Counted from the stretch's first letter, positions 8,179 to 16,639 are shown. The stretch is DNA of 64,000 nucleotides from Herbiconiux sp. A18JL235 (GCF_040939305.1 NZ_CP162511.1:1426001-1490000), one strand, 5' to 3'. The notes: generated by a model not told the origin, from the letters alone. Made by a program: numbers and translations.

Positions 8179-9701
8179 TGGCCACGCTCATCCGCATGCC
8201 GGAAGTTCTCGCAGGCGCCGCAGAGGGCGCCATCCAGTCATGGCTGGTGCAGGTCGGTCAGCCCGTCGTGGTGGGCGAGCCGCTCGCCGAGGTCGAGACC
8301 GAGAAGGCGACCGTCGAGTACGCCGCCGAGATCGGCGGAACCCTGCTCAAGGTGCTCGTCGACGAGGGCGCCTCGGTGAACGTGGGCGACCCCATCGCCG
8401 TGGTGGGCGAGCCCGGCGAGAGCGCCGACGGCGTGACCCCGGATGCTCCTGCTGCTGCGGGCGGGGTCGCTCCGGATGCTGCGCCCGCGTCGGGCGGGAA
8501 CGCTCCGGATGCGCAGGCCGCGCTCGGCGCGACGGCTCCGGATGCCGCTGCCGCCGCCGCGACCGCCGCCGAGCCGAGCTCACCCGCGCCCGAGCCGGAG
8601 ACCGCCCCCGAGAGCACGAGCTCGCCGGTCGCCGACGCGCCGACCACGCTGCCGTCGGACGGCAGCCAGGCCGACACCGCTGCCGCCTCCGGCTCCGCGT
8701 CCGCTGCCGCCTCAGGCGACGCCGGCGCCGACACCGGCGGCCGCCTCTTCGTGAGCCCGCTGGTCCGCCGACTCGCGAAGGAGCGCGGCATCGACCCCGC
8801 GACCCTCCGCGGCACCGGCCCGGGCGGCCGCATCGTGCGCGCCGACCTCGAGCGCGGCCCCGTTGCGGGCGCCCAGCCGACCGCCCCGGCCACAGCAGGG
8901 TCCGCCGACGCGGCGACCCCCGCATCCGCGCCGGCTCAAGCCGCGCCGGCCCAGGCCGAACCCGCCCCGGCACCCGCTGCCGCGAAGCCCGCGACCTCCG
9001 CGGCCCCCGCCCCCGGCGGCGCCGGCTTCACCGAGGTGCCGCACACCGGCATGCGCCGCGCCATCGCGCGTCGGCTCACCGAGAGCAAGTCGACGGTTCC
9101 GCACTTCTACCTCGTCGCCGACTGCCGCGTCGACGAGCTGCTCGCGTTGCGGAAGTCGGTGAACGAGGCGTCGCCGGTGAAGATCTCGGTGAACGACTTC
9201 GTGCTGAAGGCGGCGGCAGCGGCGTTCGTCGAGGTGCCCGAGGCCAACGCGACCTGGAGCGACACCGCGGTGCGCCGCTACGACAGCGTCGACATGTCGG
9301 TGGCCGTCGCCATCGACGGCGGGCTCGTCACCCCCGTGCTGCGGGGTGTGGAGAGGTCGTCGCTCTCCGAGATCGCACGCACCGTCGCCGATCTGGCGAG
9401 CAGGGCCCGCTCCGGCGGCCTCCGCCAGCACGAGCTCGAGGGCGGCAGCTTCGCGGTGTCGAACCTCGGCATGTACGGCGTCACGGAGTTCTCGGCGATC
9501 ATCAACCCTCCGCAGTCGGCGATCCTCGCCGTGGGTGCGGCGCGTCAGCAGCCCGTGGTCGTCGACGGCGAGCTCGCGGTCGGCACCGTCATGACGGTGA
9601 CGCTCTCGGCTGACCACCGGGTGCTCGACGGCGCTCTCGCCGCGCAGTGGCTGGCGGCATTCGTGAAGAAGATCGAGAGCCCGTTCTCGATCCTCGTGTG
9701 A
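8178..9701 (+). CDS. dihydrolipoamide acyltransferase E2 of the same complex
   Basis: A 507-residue protein in classical E2 order: a lipoyl domain (residues 1-80, lipoylated Lys43 in VETEKATVEY), a long Ala/Pro/Ser linker, a peripheral-subunit-binding domain (about 188-226, with VSPLVRRLAKERGID and GTGPGGRIV), a second Ala/Pro linker, and a catalytic acyltransferase domain ending with the DHRVLDGA active-site motif. It transfers the acyl group from E1 to CoA. There is one lipoyl domain only. The linkers contain imperfect repeats (TPDAPAAAGGVAPDAAPASGG-like) built from TCCGGATGC-type codon runs. The subunit-binding domain implies a shared E3 encoded elsewhere. Confidence 0.9.
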   Translation: MATLIRMPEVLAGAAEGAIQSWLVQVGQPVVVGEPLAEVETEKATVEYAAEIGGTLLKVLVDEGASVNVGDPIAVVGEPGESADGVTPDAPAAAGGVAPDAAPASGGNAPDAQAALGATAPDAAAAAATAAEPSSPAPEPETAPESTSSPVADAPTTLPSDGSQADTAAASGSASAAASGDAGADTGGRLFVSPLVRRLAKERGIDPATLRGTGPGGRIVRADLERGPVAGAQPTAPATAGSADAATPASAPAQAAPAQAEPAPAPAAAKPATSAAPAPGGAGFTEVPHTGMRRAIARRLTESKSTVPHFYLVADCRVDELLALRKSVNEASPVKISVNDFVLKAAAAAFVEVPEANATWSDTAVRRYDSVDMSVAVAIDGGLVTPVLRGVERSSLSEIARTVADLASRARSGGLRQHELEGGSFAVSNLGMYGVTEFSAIINPPQSAILAVGAARQQPVVVDGELAVGTVMTVTLSADHRVLDGALAAQWLAAFVKKIESPFSILV

Positions 9702-9705
9702 CGCC

Positions 9706-9778
9706 GGGCGCGGCCCGGTCGATTCCGTGGTTTTTCCGGGGATGTTCCCCGGGAGCCCGTCGTTGACCGGGCCGCGCC
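9706..9778. terminator. nested hairpin after the E2 gene
   Basis: GGCGCGGCCCGGTC (9707-9720) is the exact reverse complement of 9765-9778. Inside the loop a second hairpin CCGGGGA-TGT-TCCCCGG (9736-9752) follows a T5 run. It begins 5 bp after the E2 stop and probably ends that transcript. The right arm overlaps the -35 of the next promoter, so it might also affect that promoter. Confidence 0.65.
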
Positions 9779-9792
9779 GTCGTCCGTAGCGT
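9763..9792 (+). promoter_or_regulatory. promoter of the NTF2/flavoprotein operon
   Basis: TTGACC (9763-9768), an 18-nt spacer and TAGCGT (9787-9792) fit a housekeeping promoter. Transcription would start about 45 nt before the ATG at 9842, which has AAGGAG upstream. Confidence 0.6.
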
Positions 9793-9841
9793 CGGAGGGA
9801 GGCACGGCGAGCGTGCCGCCCGCAGCGAAGGAGCCGCACCC

Positions 9842-10402
9842 ATGACCGACGTCACGACCCGGAGCGCAGTCGCGCCCGCCGCCTCGGCCCGCATCTCGCC
9901 GCCCGCCGAGGTGCGTTTCGCCATCGACGACCTCTACGCCACCTACCTCTGGGCCCTTGACACGCAGGACATCGAGGTCTACCTCAGCACCTTCTGGCCC
10001 GAGGCCGCGTTCATCGAGACCCAGCTCGACGGGGAGGTGCTGTCATGGGAAGGCGTCGACAGCATCCGTGAGTTCACTGCCTCGCACTTCGGCGGCTACA
10101 ACGGCCACCAGCACCGCGAGTCGAACCGGGTCTACCTCGACGGCGACGCCCCCGACCGGGTGCGGCTGCGCTCGTACTGGTCGACGACCCATCGCGAGGC
10201 CGACAGCGGCGAGGTGTCGCTGAGCTCCACCGGTCACTCCTTCGACACCATCGAGCGCCGTGGCGACGAGTGGCGCTTCGTGCGGCGCTGGGTCGAGCGC
10301 TGGCCGGGGAACGCGGAGCACCCGCTGCGCTCTGCCACCCATCCCGCGACCGAGCAGCACCCCGACCCGGCCGGCCCCGCGCAGCACGGAGGGTCGCACT
10401 GA
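9842..10402 (+). CDS. NTF2-like / SnoaL-like protein
   Basis: A 186-residue protein matching the cone-shaped NTF2 fold. It has an early helix (FAIDDLYATYLWALDTQDIEVYLSTFW) typical of SnoaL_4 proteins, followed by strands with VRLRSYWSTTH and WRFVRRWVERWPG. The family includes ketosteroid isomerases, polyketide cyclases and small dioxygenase subunits. No catalytic residue can be assigned confidently. It starts at ATG 9842 behind GAAGGAGCCGC and is the first gene of a four-gene oxidative operon; the flavoprotein start is 2 bp beyond its stop. A likely role is an isomerase or hydratase in the same pathway. Confidence 0.75.
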   Translation: MTDVTTRSAVAPAASARISPPAEVRFAIDDLYATYLWALDTQDIEVYLSTFWPEAAFIETQLDGEVLSWEGVDSIREFTASHFGGYNGHQHRESNRVYLDGDAPDRVRLRSYWSTTHREADSGEVSLSSTGHSFDTIERRGDEWRFVRRWVERWPGNAEHPLRSATHPATEQHPDPAGPAQHGGSH

Positions 10403-10404
10403 CG

Positions 10405-12000
10405 ATGACGGATGCGCCACCCCGCAGCGAGGCCGACGCCGACACCCTGAACGAAGCAGCCGCCGCACCCCGCGCCGCCCTCGACGACTTCCTCTCACGC
10501 GCCGCCGCGATCGTGGGCGCCGAGCACGTCTCGGCCCCCGACGACGTCGACGACTACCTCGACGTCTACGCCCTCGGAGACCCCCTGGCCCATCTGCCGG
10601 GCGGCGCCGTGCGCCCGGCCGAGGTCGACGAGGTGCAGGAGGTCGTGCGCGCGGCGAACGAGTTCGGCGTCGCGCTGTGGCCGGTCGGTCGCGGCAAGAA
10701 CCTCGGCTACGGCGGGTCGGCGCCGAGGCAGAGCGGCACGGTCGTGCTCGATCTCGGCCGCATGAATCGCGTGCTCGAGGTCGACGACGAGACCGCCTAC
10801 GCCATCGTCGAACCCGGGGTGAGCTTCTTCGACCTCTACGAGGAGCTCCGCCGCCGCGAGTCGCGGCTGTGGTCGTCGGTGCCCGACCTCGGGTGGGGGA
10901 GTGTCGTCGGCAATGCGCTCGAGCGCGGCTACGGCTACACCGCTCACGGCGACCACCAGCAGTTCATCTGCGGACTCGAGGTGGTGCTGCCGACAGGGGA
11001 GCTCATCCGCACCGGCATGGGAGCGATGCCCGCCTCGGAGGCCTGGCCCCTGTATCGCGGCGGTTTCGGCCCCGGCTTCGAGGGTCTCTTCCTGCAGTCG
11101 AACCTCGGCATCGTCACGAAGATGGGAATCTGGCTTATGCCCCGCCCCGAGCGCTTCGCGGCCTGCCGGGTGGCGATCGACAGCGAGAGCTCCCTGCCGG
11201 CGCTCGTCGACGCGATGCGCGAGCTCGGTCTCGAGGGGATGATCGACGGCGTGGTCAACGCCGCGAACGCGGTCGGCGTGGCCGCCGGCAGCTCCTCGCG
11301 CGAGCGCTGGTACGACGGCGACGGGGTGGTGCCCGACGAGATCGTCGACACCATCGCCTCCGACCTCGGCATCGGCCGGTGGAACGTGAAGTTCGCCGTG
11401 TACGGCTCCGACGCGATGCTCGACCTCAAGCTCGCCCGCATCGACGAGGTGCTGGCCGGTATCCCGGGGTCGCGGATCGTCGCCCATCGCTACGACGGCG
11501 ACGCGTCGGCCGAGGAGGTGGAGCCCTTCGACCACTTCGCCGCGGGCATCCCCGGCATGCTGCTCGCGGGCGGTGTGCGCTGGCGCGCCGACCGGCCCAC
11601 CGGTGCCCACATCGGCCTCTGCCCGGTGTCGCCCCTCACCGGCCGCCACGTCGTGGAGGCGGGTCGCATCATGCGCACCCACATCGAGGCGGCCGGCTTC
11701 GACTACATCGGGGGCTGGCTCGGCACCGGGCGTCACGCGGTGAACGTGCTGATGATCTTCTTCGACGCCGCCGACGCCGAGGAGTCGGAGCGGGTGAAGC
11801 GCGCCTTCGGCGAGCTCGTGCCGCTGCTGGCCGACGCCGGCTACGGCGAGTACCGCGCCCACCTCGACTTCATGGACGCCGTGGCCTCCCGCTTCGACTT
11901 CAACGACTCCTCACTGCTCCACTTCACCCGCACCCTGAAGCAGGCGGTCGACCCGAGGGGCATCCTCGCCCCCGGAAAGCAGGGGGTCTGGCCGCTGTGA
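10405..12000 (+). CDS. FAD-dependent oxidase/dehydrogenase of the vanillyl-alcohol oxidase / 4-cresol dehydrogenase family
   Basis: A 531-residue VAO-fold flavoprotein. The N-terminal PP-loop FAD domain has WPVGRGKNLGYGGSAPR and VEPGVSFFDLYEEL. The central region carries the family hallmarks ERGYGYTAHGDH, LPTGELIRTGMGA and QSNLGIVTKMGIWLMP. The C-terminal cap has GEYRAHLDFMD, whose Tyr matches a VAO active-site Tyr, and ends in DPRGILAPGKQGVWP. VAO-type enzymes oxidise 4-substituted phenols or benzylic alcohols via a quinone methide. By eye I cannot place the covalent FAD-linking His with confidence. Start ATG 10405 lies 2 bp after the upstream stop. The substrate is probably a para-substituted phenol. 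Confidence 0.85.
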   Translation: MTDAPPRSEADADTLNEAAAAPRAALDDFLSRAAAIVGAEHVSAPDDVDDYLDVYALGDPLAHLPGGAVRPAEVDEVQEVVRAANEFGVALWPVGRGKNLGYGGSAPRQSGTVVLDLGRMNRVLEVDDETAYAIVEPGVSFFDLYEELRRRESRLWSSVPDLGWGSVVGNALERGYGYTAHGDHQQFICGLEVVLPTGELIRTGMGAMPASEAWPLYRGGFGPGFEGLFLQSNLGIVTKMGIWLMPRPERFAACRVAIDSESSLPALVDAMRELGLEGMIDGVVNAANAVGVAAGSSSRERWYDGDGVVPDEIVDTIASDLGIGRWNVKFAVYGSDAMLDLKLARIDEVLAGIPGSRIVAHRYDGDASAEEVEPFDHFAAGIPGMLLAGGVRWRADRPTGAHIGLCPVSPLTGRHVVEAGRIMRTHIEAAGFDYIGGWLGTGRHAVNVLMIFFDAADAEESERVKRAFGELVPLLADAGYGEYRAHLDFMDAVASRFDFNDSSLLHFTRTLKQAVDPRGILAPGKQGVWPL

Positions 12001-13232
12001 CGGTGGCGGTCGCAGCACGCAACGGGGCCACGGATGCACGGGTGACGACCCGCGCACTGGTCGCCCGGGGTGACGGGTCGGCGCCCGAGGTGACGACGGT
12101 CGAGCTGGTGCCGCTCGGCGAGCACGACGTGCTGGTCGAGCTCGCCGCCGCGGCTGTGTGCCGCACCGAGCTCATGACGGTCGACCGGGCGGAGGCGGGC
12201 CATGAACGACCGAGCGGTGCGGATGCGCGCATCACCGTGCTGGGACACGCCGCCACGGGCACGGTGACGTCGGTCGGCCCCTCGGTCACCCGGGTCGCTC
12301 CCGGCGACCGCGTCGTGGTGACCGGAACCCGCCAGTGCGGCAGCTGCTTCTACTGCCTGAACGGCGCGCCCGGCGCCTGCGACGAGATCTTCGCCCTCAT
12401 GGAGCGCCGCGTCGGCACCACCGCCGACGGCGAGCCGGTCTGGAGCGACGGCGGCATGGGCACCCACGCAGAACGCATGGTGTTCGTCGAGTCGAACCTC
12501 GTGCGGGTCGAGGGCCTCGTCGCCGCCCGTGAGCTCGCGCTCCTCGGCTGCGGGATCACCTCGGGTGCCGGTGCCGTGCGCGAGGTCGCGCGGGTGAGCG
12601 CGGGCCAGTCGGTCGCGGTCTCCGGATGCGGGCACCTCGGCCTCTGGATGGTGCGGGCCGCCGCTCTGGCGGGCGCGCATCCGGTCGTCGCGATCGAGCC
12701 CCACCCGTGGCGTCGGGAGCGGGCGCTCCAGGCCGGGGCGACCCACGTTCTCGACCCACGGCTCGACGACCTCGACGCCGATCGGTCCTTCGACCTCACC
12801 GCGGCCGTGCGCGACCTCACCGAGGGCCGTGGCGCCGACGTCGCGCTCGAGGCCGCGGGCACCACGCTGGCGCTGCGGCAGTCGTTCGAGCTCTCACGGC
12901 TGGGCGCCACCGTGGTGCCGACCGGTCTCGAGAGCGAGACGGCTGTGGTGTGCCTCGACAACCTGCAGTACTCCTTGGGCTCGCGCACCATCAGGGGTGC
13001 ACAGTGCGGGGGAGGCGACGTGCTGCGCATGGTTCCCGAGTACGAGCGGATGCTCGCCGGCGGCGAGCTGCCCGCCGAGCTCGTCATCACCTCCGAGCAC
13101 GCGCTCGACGAGGCCCCCGCCGCCTACGAGCTGCTGCGCGACCCGCGCTCGCTCACCGCCATCATCGTGCTCTCCGGCGGCGGTCCCGCCCCCGACCACC
13201 CCATGCCCCTTCGAGAGGAGCCCGCCTCATGA
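11997..13232 (+). CDS. zinc-dependent alcohol dehydrogenase (MDR), paralogue of the gene at 1645
   Basis: A 411-residue medium-chain dehydrogenase starting at GTG 11997, which overlaps the upstream stop (GTGA). It has a structural-zinc Cys cluster (CGSCFYCLNGAPGAC), a catalytic-zinc Cys in AAVCRTELM, and GHAATG where most family members have GHE. A further Cys is in LLGCGITSGAG. The Rossmann motif is VSGCGHLGLW. The GCG-GLWM core, the ITSGAG/IISGMG region and the end-of-strand pattern are shared with the dehydrogenase at 1645-2769, so the two look like diverged paralogues. Operon position suggests that it oxidises the alcohol, or reduces the aldehyde, produced by the VAO-type enzyme. Confidence 0.85.
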   Translation: MTVAVAARNGATDARVTTRALVARGDGSAPEVTTVELVPLGEHDVLVELAAAAVCRTELMTVDRAEAGHERPSGADARITVLGHAATGTVTSVGPSVTRVAPGDRVVVTGTRQCGSCFYCLNGAPGACDEIFALMERRVGTTADGEPVWSDGGMGTHAERMVFVESNLVRVEGLVAARELALLGCGITSGAGAVREVARVSAGQSVAVSGCGHLGLWMVRAAALAGAHPVVAIEPHPWRRERALQAGATHVLDPRLDDLDADRSFDLTAAVRDLTEGRGADVALEAAGTTLALRQSFELSRLGATVVPTGLESETAVVCLDNLQYSLGSRTIRGAQCGGGDVLRMVPEYERMLAGGELPAELVITSEHALDEAPAAYELLRDPRSLTAIIVLSGGGPAPDHPMPLREEPAS

Positions 13233-14536
13233 CCCCCACGACCTTCGCACCCGCTCCCGCCGGGCCGCGTCCCACCGGTCCGGCCACCGATCCGGCCGAC
13301 CCGGTCGCCGCCGCCCGCAGCCTCCGCGAGCTGCTCCGAGAGCAGCAGGACGAGGCCGAACGCCTCGGCCACTACACCGACGAGATGCACCAGAAGATGC
13401 TCGACCTCGGCCTCTACCACCTGCTCGCCCCGGTCGCCTACGGCGGTGCCGAGGTCTCGCTCACCACCTGGCTCCGCACCGTCATCGAGATCTCGACCGG
13501 AGACCCCGGGTCGGGCTGGTGCTACTGCCTCGGTCACTCCCACGTCATCCAGCTGGCGTCGCTCTGGCCCGAGCGGGTGCAGCGGGAGGCCTTCAGCGAC
13601 CCGGCGGGCTACTTCCGGGCGTCGCACAGCCTGGCGCCGGCCGGCACCGCGAAGAAGGTCGAGGGCGGCTACCTGCTGAGCGGAGTCTCGCGCTACCAGT
13701 CGGGTTCCCCTTACTCCACGCACGCCATCGTCTACGTCACCGTCGAGGGGGAGACGACCTCCGACGGCGCCCAGCGCACCGCCCAGGTGCTGCTGCCGAG
13801 GGCGCTCTACCGCCCGCTCGACGACTGGGGCGGCGACCGCGTGCTCGGCATGCGCGCGAGCGGGTCGAACTCGGTGGCCTTCGAAGACGCCCTCGTCCCC
13901 GCCGACCATCTCGTCGACGCCACCTGGGCGGGTGAGACCGACCCGGCTCTCACGGGCGCCGCACTCCACGGCAACCCGCTCTATCTCGGCAGCGTGCAGT
14001 CGTTCCTCGGCGCCGAGCTCGCCGCCGTGGCCGTCGGAACCGCCCGCGCGGCGCTCGATGAGTGGGAGGCCCTGGCGCGCATCCGTTCGGCTCCGCTCCC
14101 GCCGTTCGCGAAGCGCGACCACGACCCGGGCAGCCAGCGCCTCTTCGGCGAGGCGACGGTGAAGACGGATGCGGCCGAGGCCATCCTGCTGCAGGCCGTC
14201 GAGACCGTGGAACGCTGGGCCGCCGACTTCGTGGCCGGCCGCGCCCCGCTCACCCGGGCCATGGACACGCGCCTGAACGGCCTCACCCTCGAGGCCGGGC
14301 GACTCGCCGCCGACGCCGTCGACCTCCTGTTCCGCTCGGCGGGGAGCTCGGAGGCGCGGCCTGGGCGCAAGATGGAGCGCTACGCGCGCGACATCATGAT
14401 GTACCGCACGCACGCTGCGACGCAGTACGGTGCGTGGATGCAGGGCATCGGCGCCACGGTTCTCGGCGTGCAGAAGTCGGCGTTCGACCTCCCCGCCGTG
14501 CCGGCTGCGCCGGGCACCCCTGCCTCCGGTGCCTGA
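13229..14536 (+). CDS. acyl-CoA dehydrogenase-fold flavin monooxygenase (HsaA/HpaH-like oxygenase component)
   Basis: A 435-residue ACAD-fold protein starting at ATG 13229 in a 4-bp overlap with the upstream stop. It has the N-terminal helical domain, the SGWCYCLGHSHVIQLASLWP segment typical of two-component hydroxylases of the 3-HSA / 4-hydroxyphenylacetate type, a beta domain (VEGGYLLSGVSRYQSG), and a C-terminal helical domain with RSAGSSEA in place of the acyl-CoA dehydrogenase EGT catalytic Glu. That pattern favours an oxygenase using reduced flavin over a dehydrogenase. Its reductase partner is not in the window. It probably hydroxylates an aromatic ring or sulfur/nitrogen compound in this pathway. 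It ends 4 bp from the convergent LysR stop. Confidence 0.8.
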   Translation: MTPTTFAPAPAGPRPTGPATDPADPVAAARSLRELLREQQDEAERLGHYTDEMHQKMLDLGLYHLLAPVAYGGAEVSLTTWLRTVIEISTGDPGSGWCYCLGHSHVIQLASLWPERVQREAFSDPAGYFRASHSLAPAGTAKKVEGGYLLSGVSRYQSGSPYSTHAIVYVTVEGETTSDGAQRTAQVLLPRALYRPLDDWGGDRVLGMRASGSNSVAFEDALVPADHLVDATWAGETDPALTGAALHGNPLYLGSVQSFLGAELAAVAVGTARAALDEWEALARIRSAPLPPFAKRDHDPGSQRLFGEATVKTDAAEAILLQAVETVERWAADFVAGRAPLTRAMDTRLNGLTLEAGRLAADAVDLLFRSAGSSEARPGRKMERYARDIMMYRTHAATQYGAWMQGIGATVLGVQKSAFDLPAVPAAPGTPASGA

Positions 14537-14540
14537 GCGT

Positions 14541-15554
14541 TCAGCGCGCGTCGCCCGCTGCGCTCGCCGCGCCTGTCGTGCCCGCTGCGCCCGCTCCGCC
14601 CGCTGCGCCCGCTGCGCTCGTCGCGCCCGCGTCGCCCGGCCAGGCGCGCGTCGCGGCGCCGATCACGGCGCGCGCCCACGGCGATGGCCGGGTCTCGGCC
14701 GACCAGGCGAGCGTCGCCCACTCCACGGGTGCGCTGGTGACGAGCGGTCGCACCGCCAGCGCTCGGCCCTCCTGCGAGACGTCGCCGAACGGGCGGTGGA
14801 TGTGCAGGGTGTAGCCGAGTCCGCGACCCACGAGCGATCGCGCGAGCTCGTGACTCGGCGTGCGCAACCGCACCTTGGGCGTCACCCCCGCGGCGTTGAA
14901 CATCGAGAAGGAATGGGTGGCGCCGGGCTCGGTGCTCAGCATGATCCAGTCCTCGTCGGCGAGCTCGGCCGGGGTGATGCGTTCCAGACGGGCGAGCGGA
15001 TGCTCCGCCGGCAGCACCACGTTCAGCGGCAGTGGCTTCAGCCTGATCGCCTCGAGCTCGGTCGGCTGCCGGTGGTCGAGGGTCACCGCGAGATCGATCT
15101 CGCCCGAGAGCAGCCTCGGCCAGAACGACTCCTCGAGCCCGATCTCGACGAGCGGCGTGACCCCGGGCTGCTCGGTGGCGAGCCGTTCGATGATGGGCGG
15201 GAGGATGACGGGGGCCATCTCCTCCGCGCATCCGATCGTCACCGAGCCCACGAGGGGCGCGGGGGTGCCGTCGGAGCTCGCTCCGCCCGATACCGCGATC
15301 TCGAGCTCGACCGCGTCGTCGAGCAGCACCCGGGCACGCTGCCGCAGCAGCCTGCCGCTCGCGGTGGGGGTGACACCCTGGGCGCGGCGACGCACGAGGA
15401 GCTGCACGCCGAGGGCCTTCTCGAGGCCGGAGACCGCCGCAGAGACCGCCGACTCCGAGGTGTGCAGCTCGGTCGCCGCGAGCGCGATCGATCCGGCATC
15501 GGTGACCGCGAGGAAGCACTCCAGCTGGCGCAGATTGAGCGCTGTCGAACGCAT
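14541..15554 (-). CDS. LysR-family transcriptional regulator
   Basis: A 337-residue LTTR. The N-terminal winged HTH (residues 5-65: LNLRQLECFLAVTDAGSIALAA, ESAVSAAVSGLEKALGVQL) is followed by a periplasmic-binding-type effector domain (from VGSVTIGCAEE). ATG 15554 is chosen because GAGGAGGTGCCG precedes it; the frame stays open upstream only because it runs into tandem repeats. The last 30 residues are an Ala/Gly/Thr tail made by degenerate CCCGCTGCG repeats at about 14550-14635, beyond the normal LTTR end. It is divergent from the SDR gene, with a 30-bp tandem repeat array between them that may hold binding sites, and convergent with the VAO operon. A role in controlling these oxidative genes is plausible. 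Confidence 0.88.
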   Translation of the reverse strand: MRSTALNLRQLECFLAVTDAGSIALAATELHTSESAVSAAVSGLEKALGVQLLVRRRAQGVTPTASGRLLRQRARVLLDDAVELEIAVSGGASSDGTPAPLVGSVTIGCAEEMAPVILPPIIERLATEQPGVTPLVEIGLEESFWPRLLSGEIDLAVTLDHRQPTELEAIRLKPLPLNVVLPAEHPLARLERITPAELADEDWIMLSTEPGATHSFSMFNAAGVTPKVRLRTPSHELARSLVGRGLGYTLHIHRPFGDVSQEGRALAVRPLVTSAPVEWATLAWSAETRPSPWARAVIGAATRAWPGDAGATSAAGAAGGAGAAGTTGAASAAGDAR

Positions 15555-15590
15555 CGGCACCTCCTCGTCGCGCACCACCGCCATGCTACG

Positions 15591-15730
15591 ACACCGCCGG
15601 GTACGAGACGGCGCGCTGCGACACCGCCGGGTACGACACGGCGCGCTGCGACACCGCCGGGTACGAGACGGCGCGCTGCGACACCGTGCGCTGCGACACC
15701 GCCCGCTGCGACACCTCCGGGTACTGCACC
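15591..15730. repeat. 30-bp tandem repeat array in a LysR/SDR divergent promoter region
   Basis: Three near-identical 30-bp units (15591-15620, 15621-15650, 15651-15680; ACACCGCCGGGTACGAGACG followed by GCGCGCTGCG) are followed by two 15-bp truncated units and a diverged end unit. They differ by single bases. The array starts 37 bp upstream of the LysR start and ends 28 bp before the SDR ATG, so it must overlap both promoters. The periodic CCGGGTAC(G)-type cores could be regulator sites. Confidence 0.85.
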
Positions 15731-15757
15731 GCTGGACGACGACGAGAGGCGATCCCC

Positions 15758-16609
15758 ATGACAGCAGCCGACAGCACGAACGACACCGCTCCCGACGAAG
15801 CGCCCGACAGGACACACACCGAAGCCCTCCGGGGGCGGGTCGCCGTGGTCACGGGCGCCGGCTCGGGCATCGGCCGCGCGCTCGCGCTCCGGTTCGCCGC
15901 TGCCGGGGCCCGGGTGGCCGCCGCCGACATCGAGCTCGACGCCGCCGAGAGGGTCGCAGCCGAGACAGGCGGGTCGGCCTTCCGGGTCGACGTCAGCTCG
16001 CTTGCGAGCGTCGAGCAGCTCGCCGCGGGAGTGGAGGCCGCCCTCGGCCCCGTCGACGTGCTCGCGAGCAACGCGGGGGTCGCCTCGACGGCACCTCTCG
16101 AGCGCATGACCGACGCCGACTGGAGCTGGCTCCTCGGCGTCAACCTCTACGGCGCCGTGCACACCATCGGCGCCTTCCTGCCGCAGCTCAGGCGCACCCG
16201 GGGGCGCATCCTGGTCACCGGATCGATGGCAGGCCTCGCGCCCGACCCCGGCATGGGCGGCTACGGCGTCACGAAGTTCGCCCTCACCGCCTACACCGAG
16301 GTGCTCGCCGCCGAACTCGAACCCGACGGCATCGGCGTGACCCTGCTCGCGCCCGGTCCGGTGCGCACCCGGCTGGGCTCCAGCTCGCGCAACCGGGCCG
16401 ACGACGCGCCGGGCGCGGGGCTCGTCGACGTCGACCTGTCGGCGGGCGACGGGGGAGGCCTCCCGTGGCACGACCCGCGCGACGTCGCGGACGTGGCGGT
16501 GGAGGCGCTACTAGTGGGGCGTCGCTATGCGATCACGCATCCGGAGTGGGCGCATCTCGTGACGGCTCGTCACCGCGCGATCGAGAGCGCGTTCGACTTC
16601 GAGCGGTAG
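15758..16609 (+). CDS. short-chain dehydrogenase/reductase (classical)
   Basis: A 283-residue classical SDR: cofactor motif TGAGSGIG near residue 32, an acidic residue after beta-2 (ADIELDAAERV, favouring NAD), ASNAGVAS, catalytic Ser in VTGSMAG, and YGVTK (Tyr-x3-Lys). The C-terminal region includes PGPVRTRLGSSSRNRADD, as in SDRs that act on larger alcohols. ATG 15758 is used because homology starts about 20 residues later and GAGAGG lies upstream. The reaction is oxidation of a secondary alcohol or the reverse; substrate unknown. Its divergent partner, the LysR gene, is its likely regulator. Confidence 0.87.
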   Translation: MTAADSTNDTAPDEAPDRTHTEALRGRVAVVTGAGSGIGRALALRFAAAGARVAAADIELDAAERVAAETGGSAFRVDVSSLASVEQLAAGVEAALGPVDVLASNAGVASTAPLERMTDADWSWLLGVNLYGAVHTIGAFLPQLRRTRGRILVTGSMAGLAPDPGMGGYGVTKFALTAYTEVLAAELEPDGIGVTLLAPGPVRTRLGSSSRNRADDAPGAGLVDVDLSAGDGGGLPWHDPRDVADVAVEALLVGRRYAITHPEWAHLVTARHRAIESAFDFER

Positions 16610-16639
16610 CCGCTCGCACGCCCTTTCCGGGGCTCGCGC

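Noticed and set aside
10260..11996. Long in-frame upstream extension of the second Zn-dehydrogenase (frame open from 10260)
   Set aside because: It is antisense-like Arg-rich shadow of the VAO-type gene; the GTG at 11997, overlapping the upstream stop, gives the normal N-terminus.
13229..14536. Ordinary acyl-CoA dehydrogenase
   Set aside because: The EGT catalytic Glu motif is missing and the WCYCLGHSH segment matches flavin-dependent hydroxylases.
15555..15815. N-terminal extension of the LysR protein into RCRSAP repeats
   Set aside because: It is the translation of the 30-bp tandem repeats; the GAGGAGGTGCCG ribosome-binding site supports ATG 15554.
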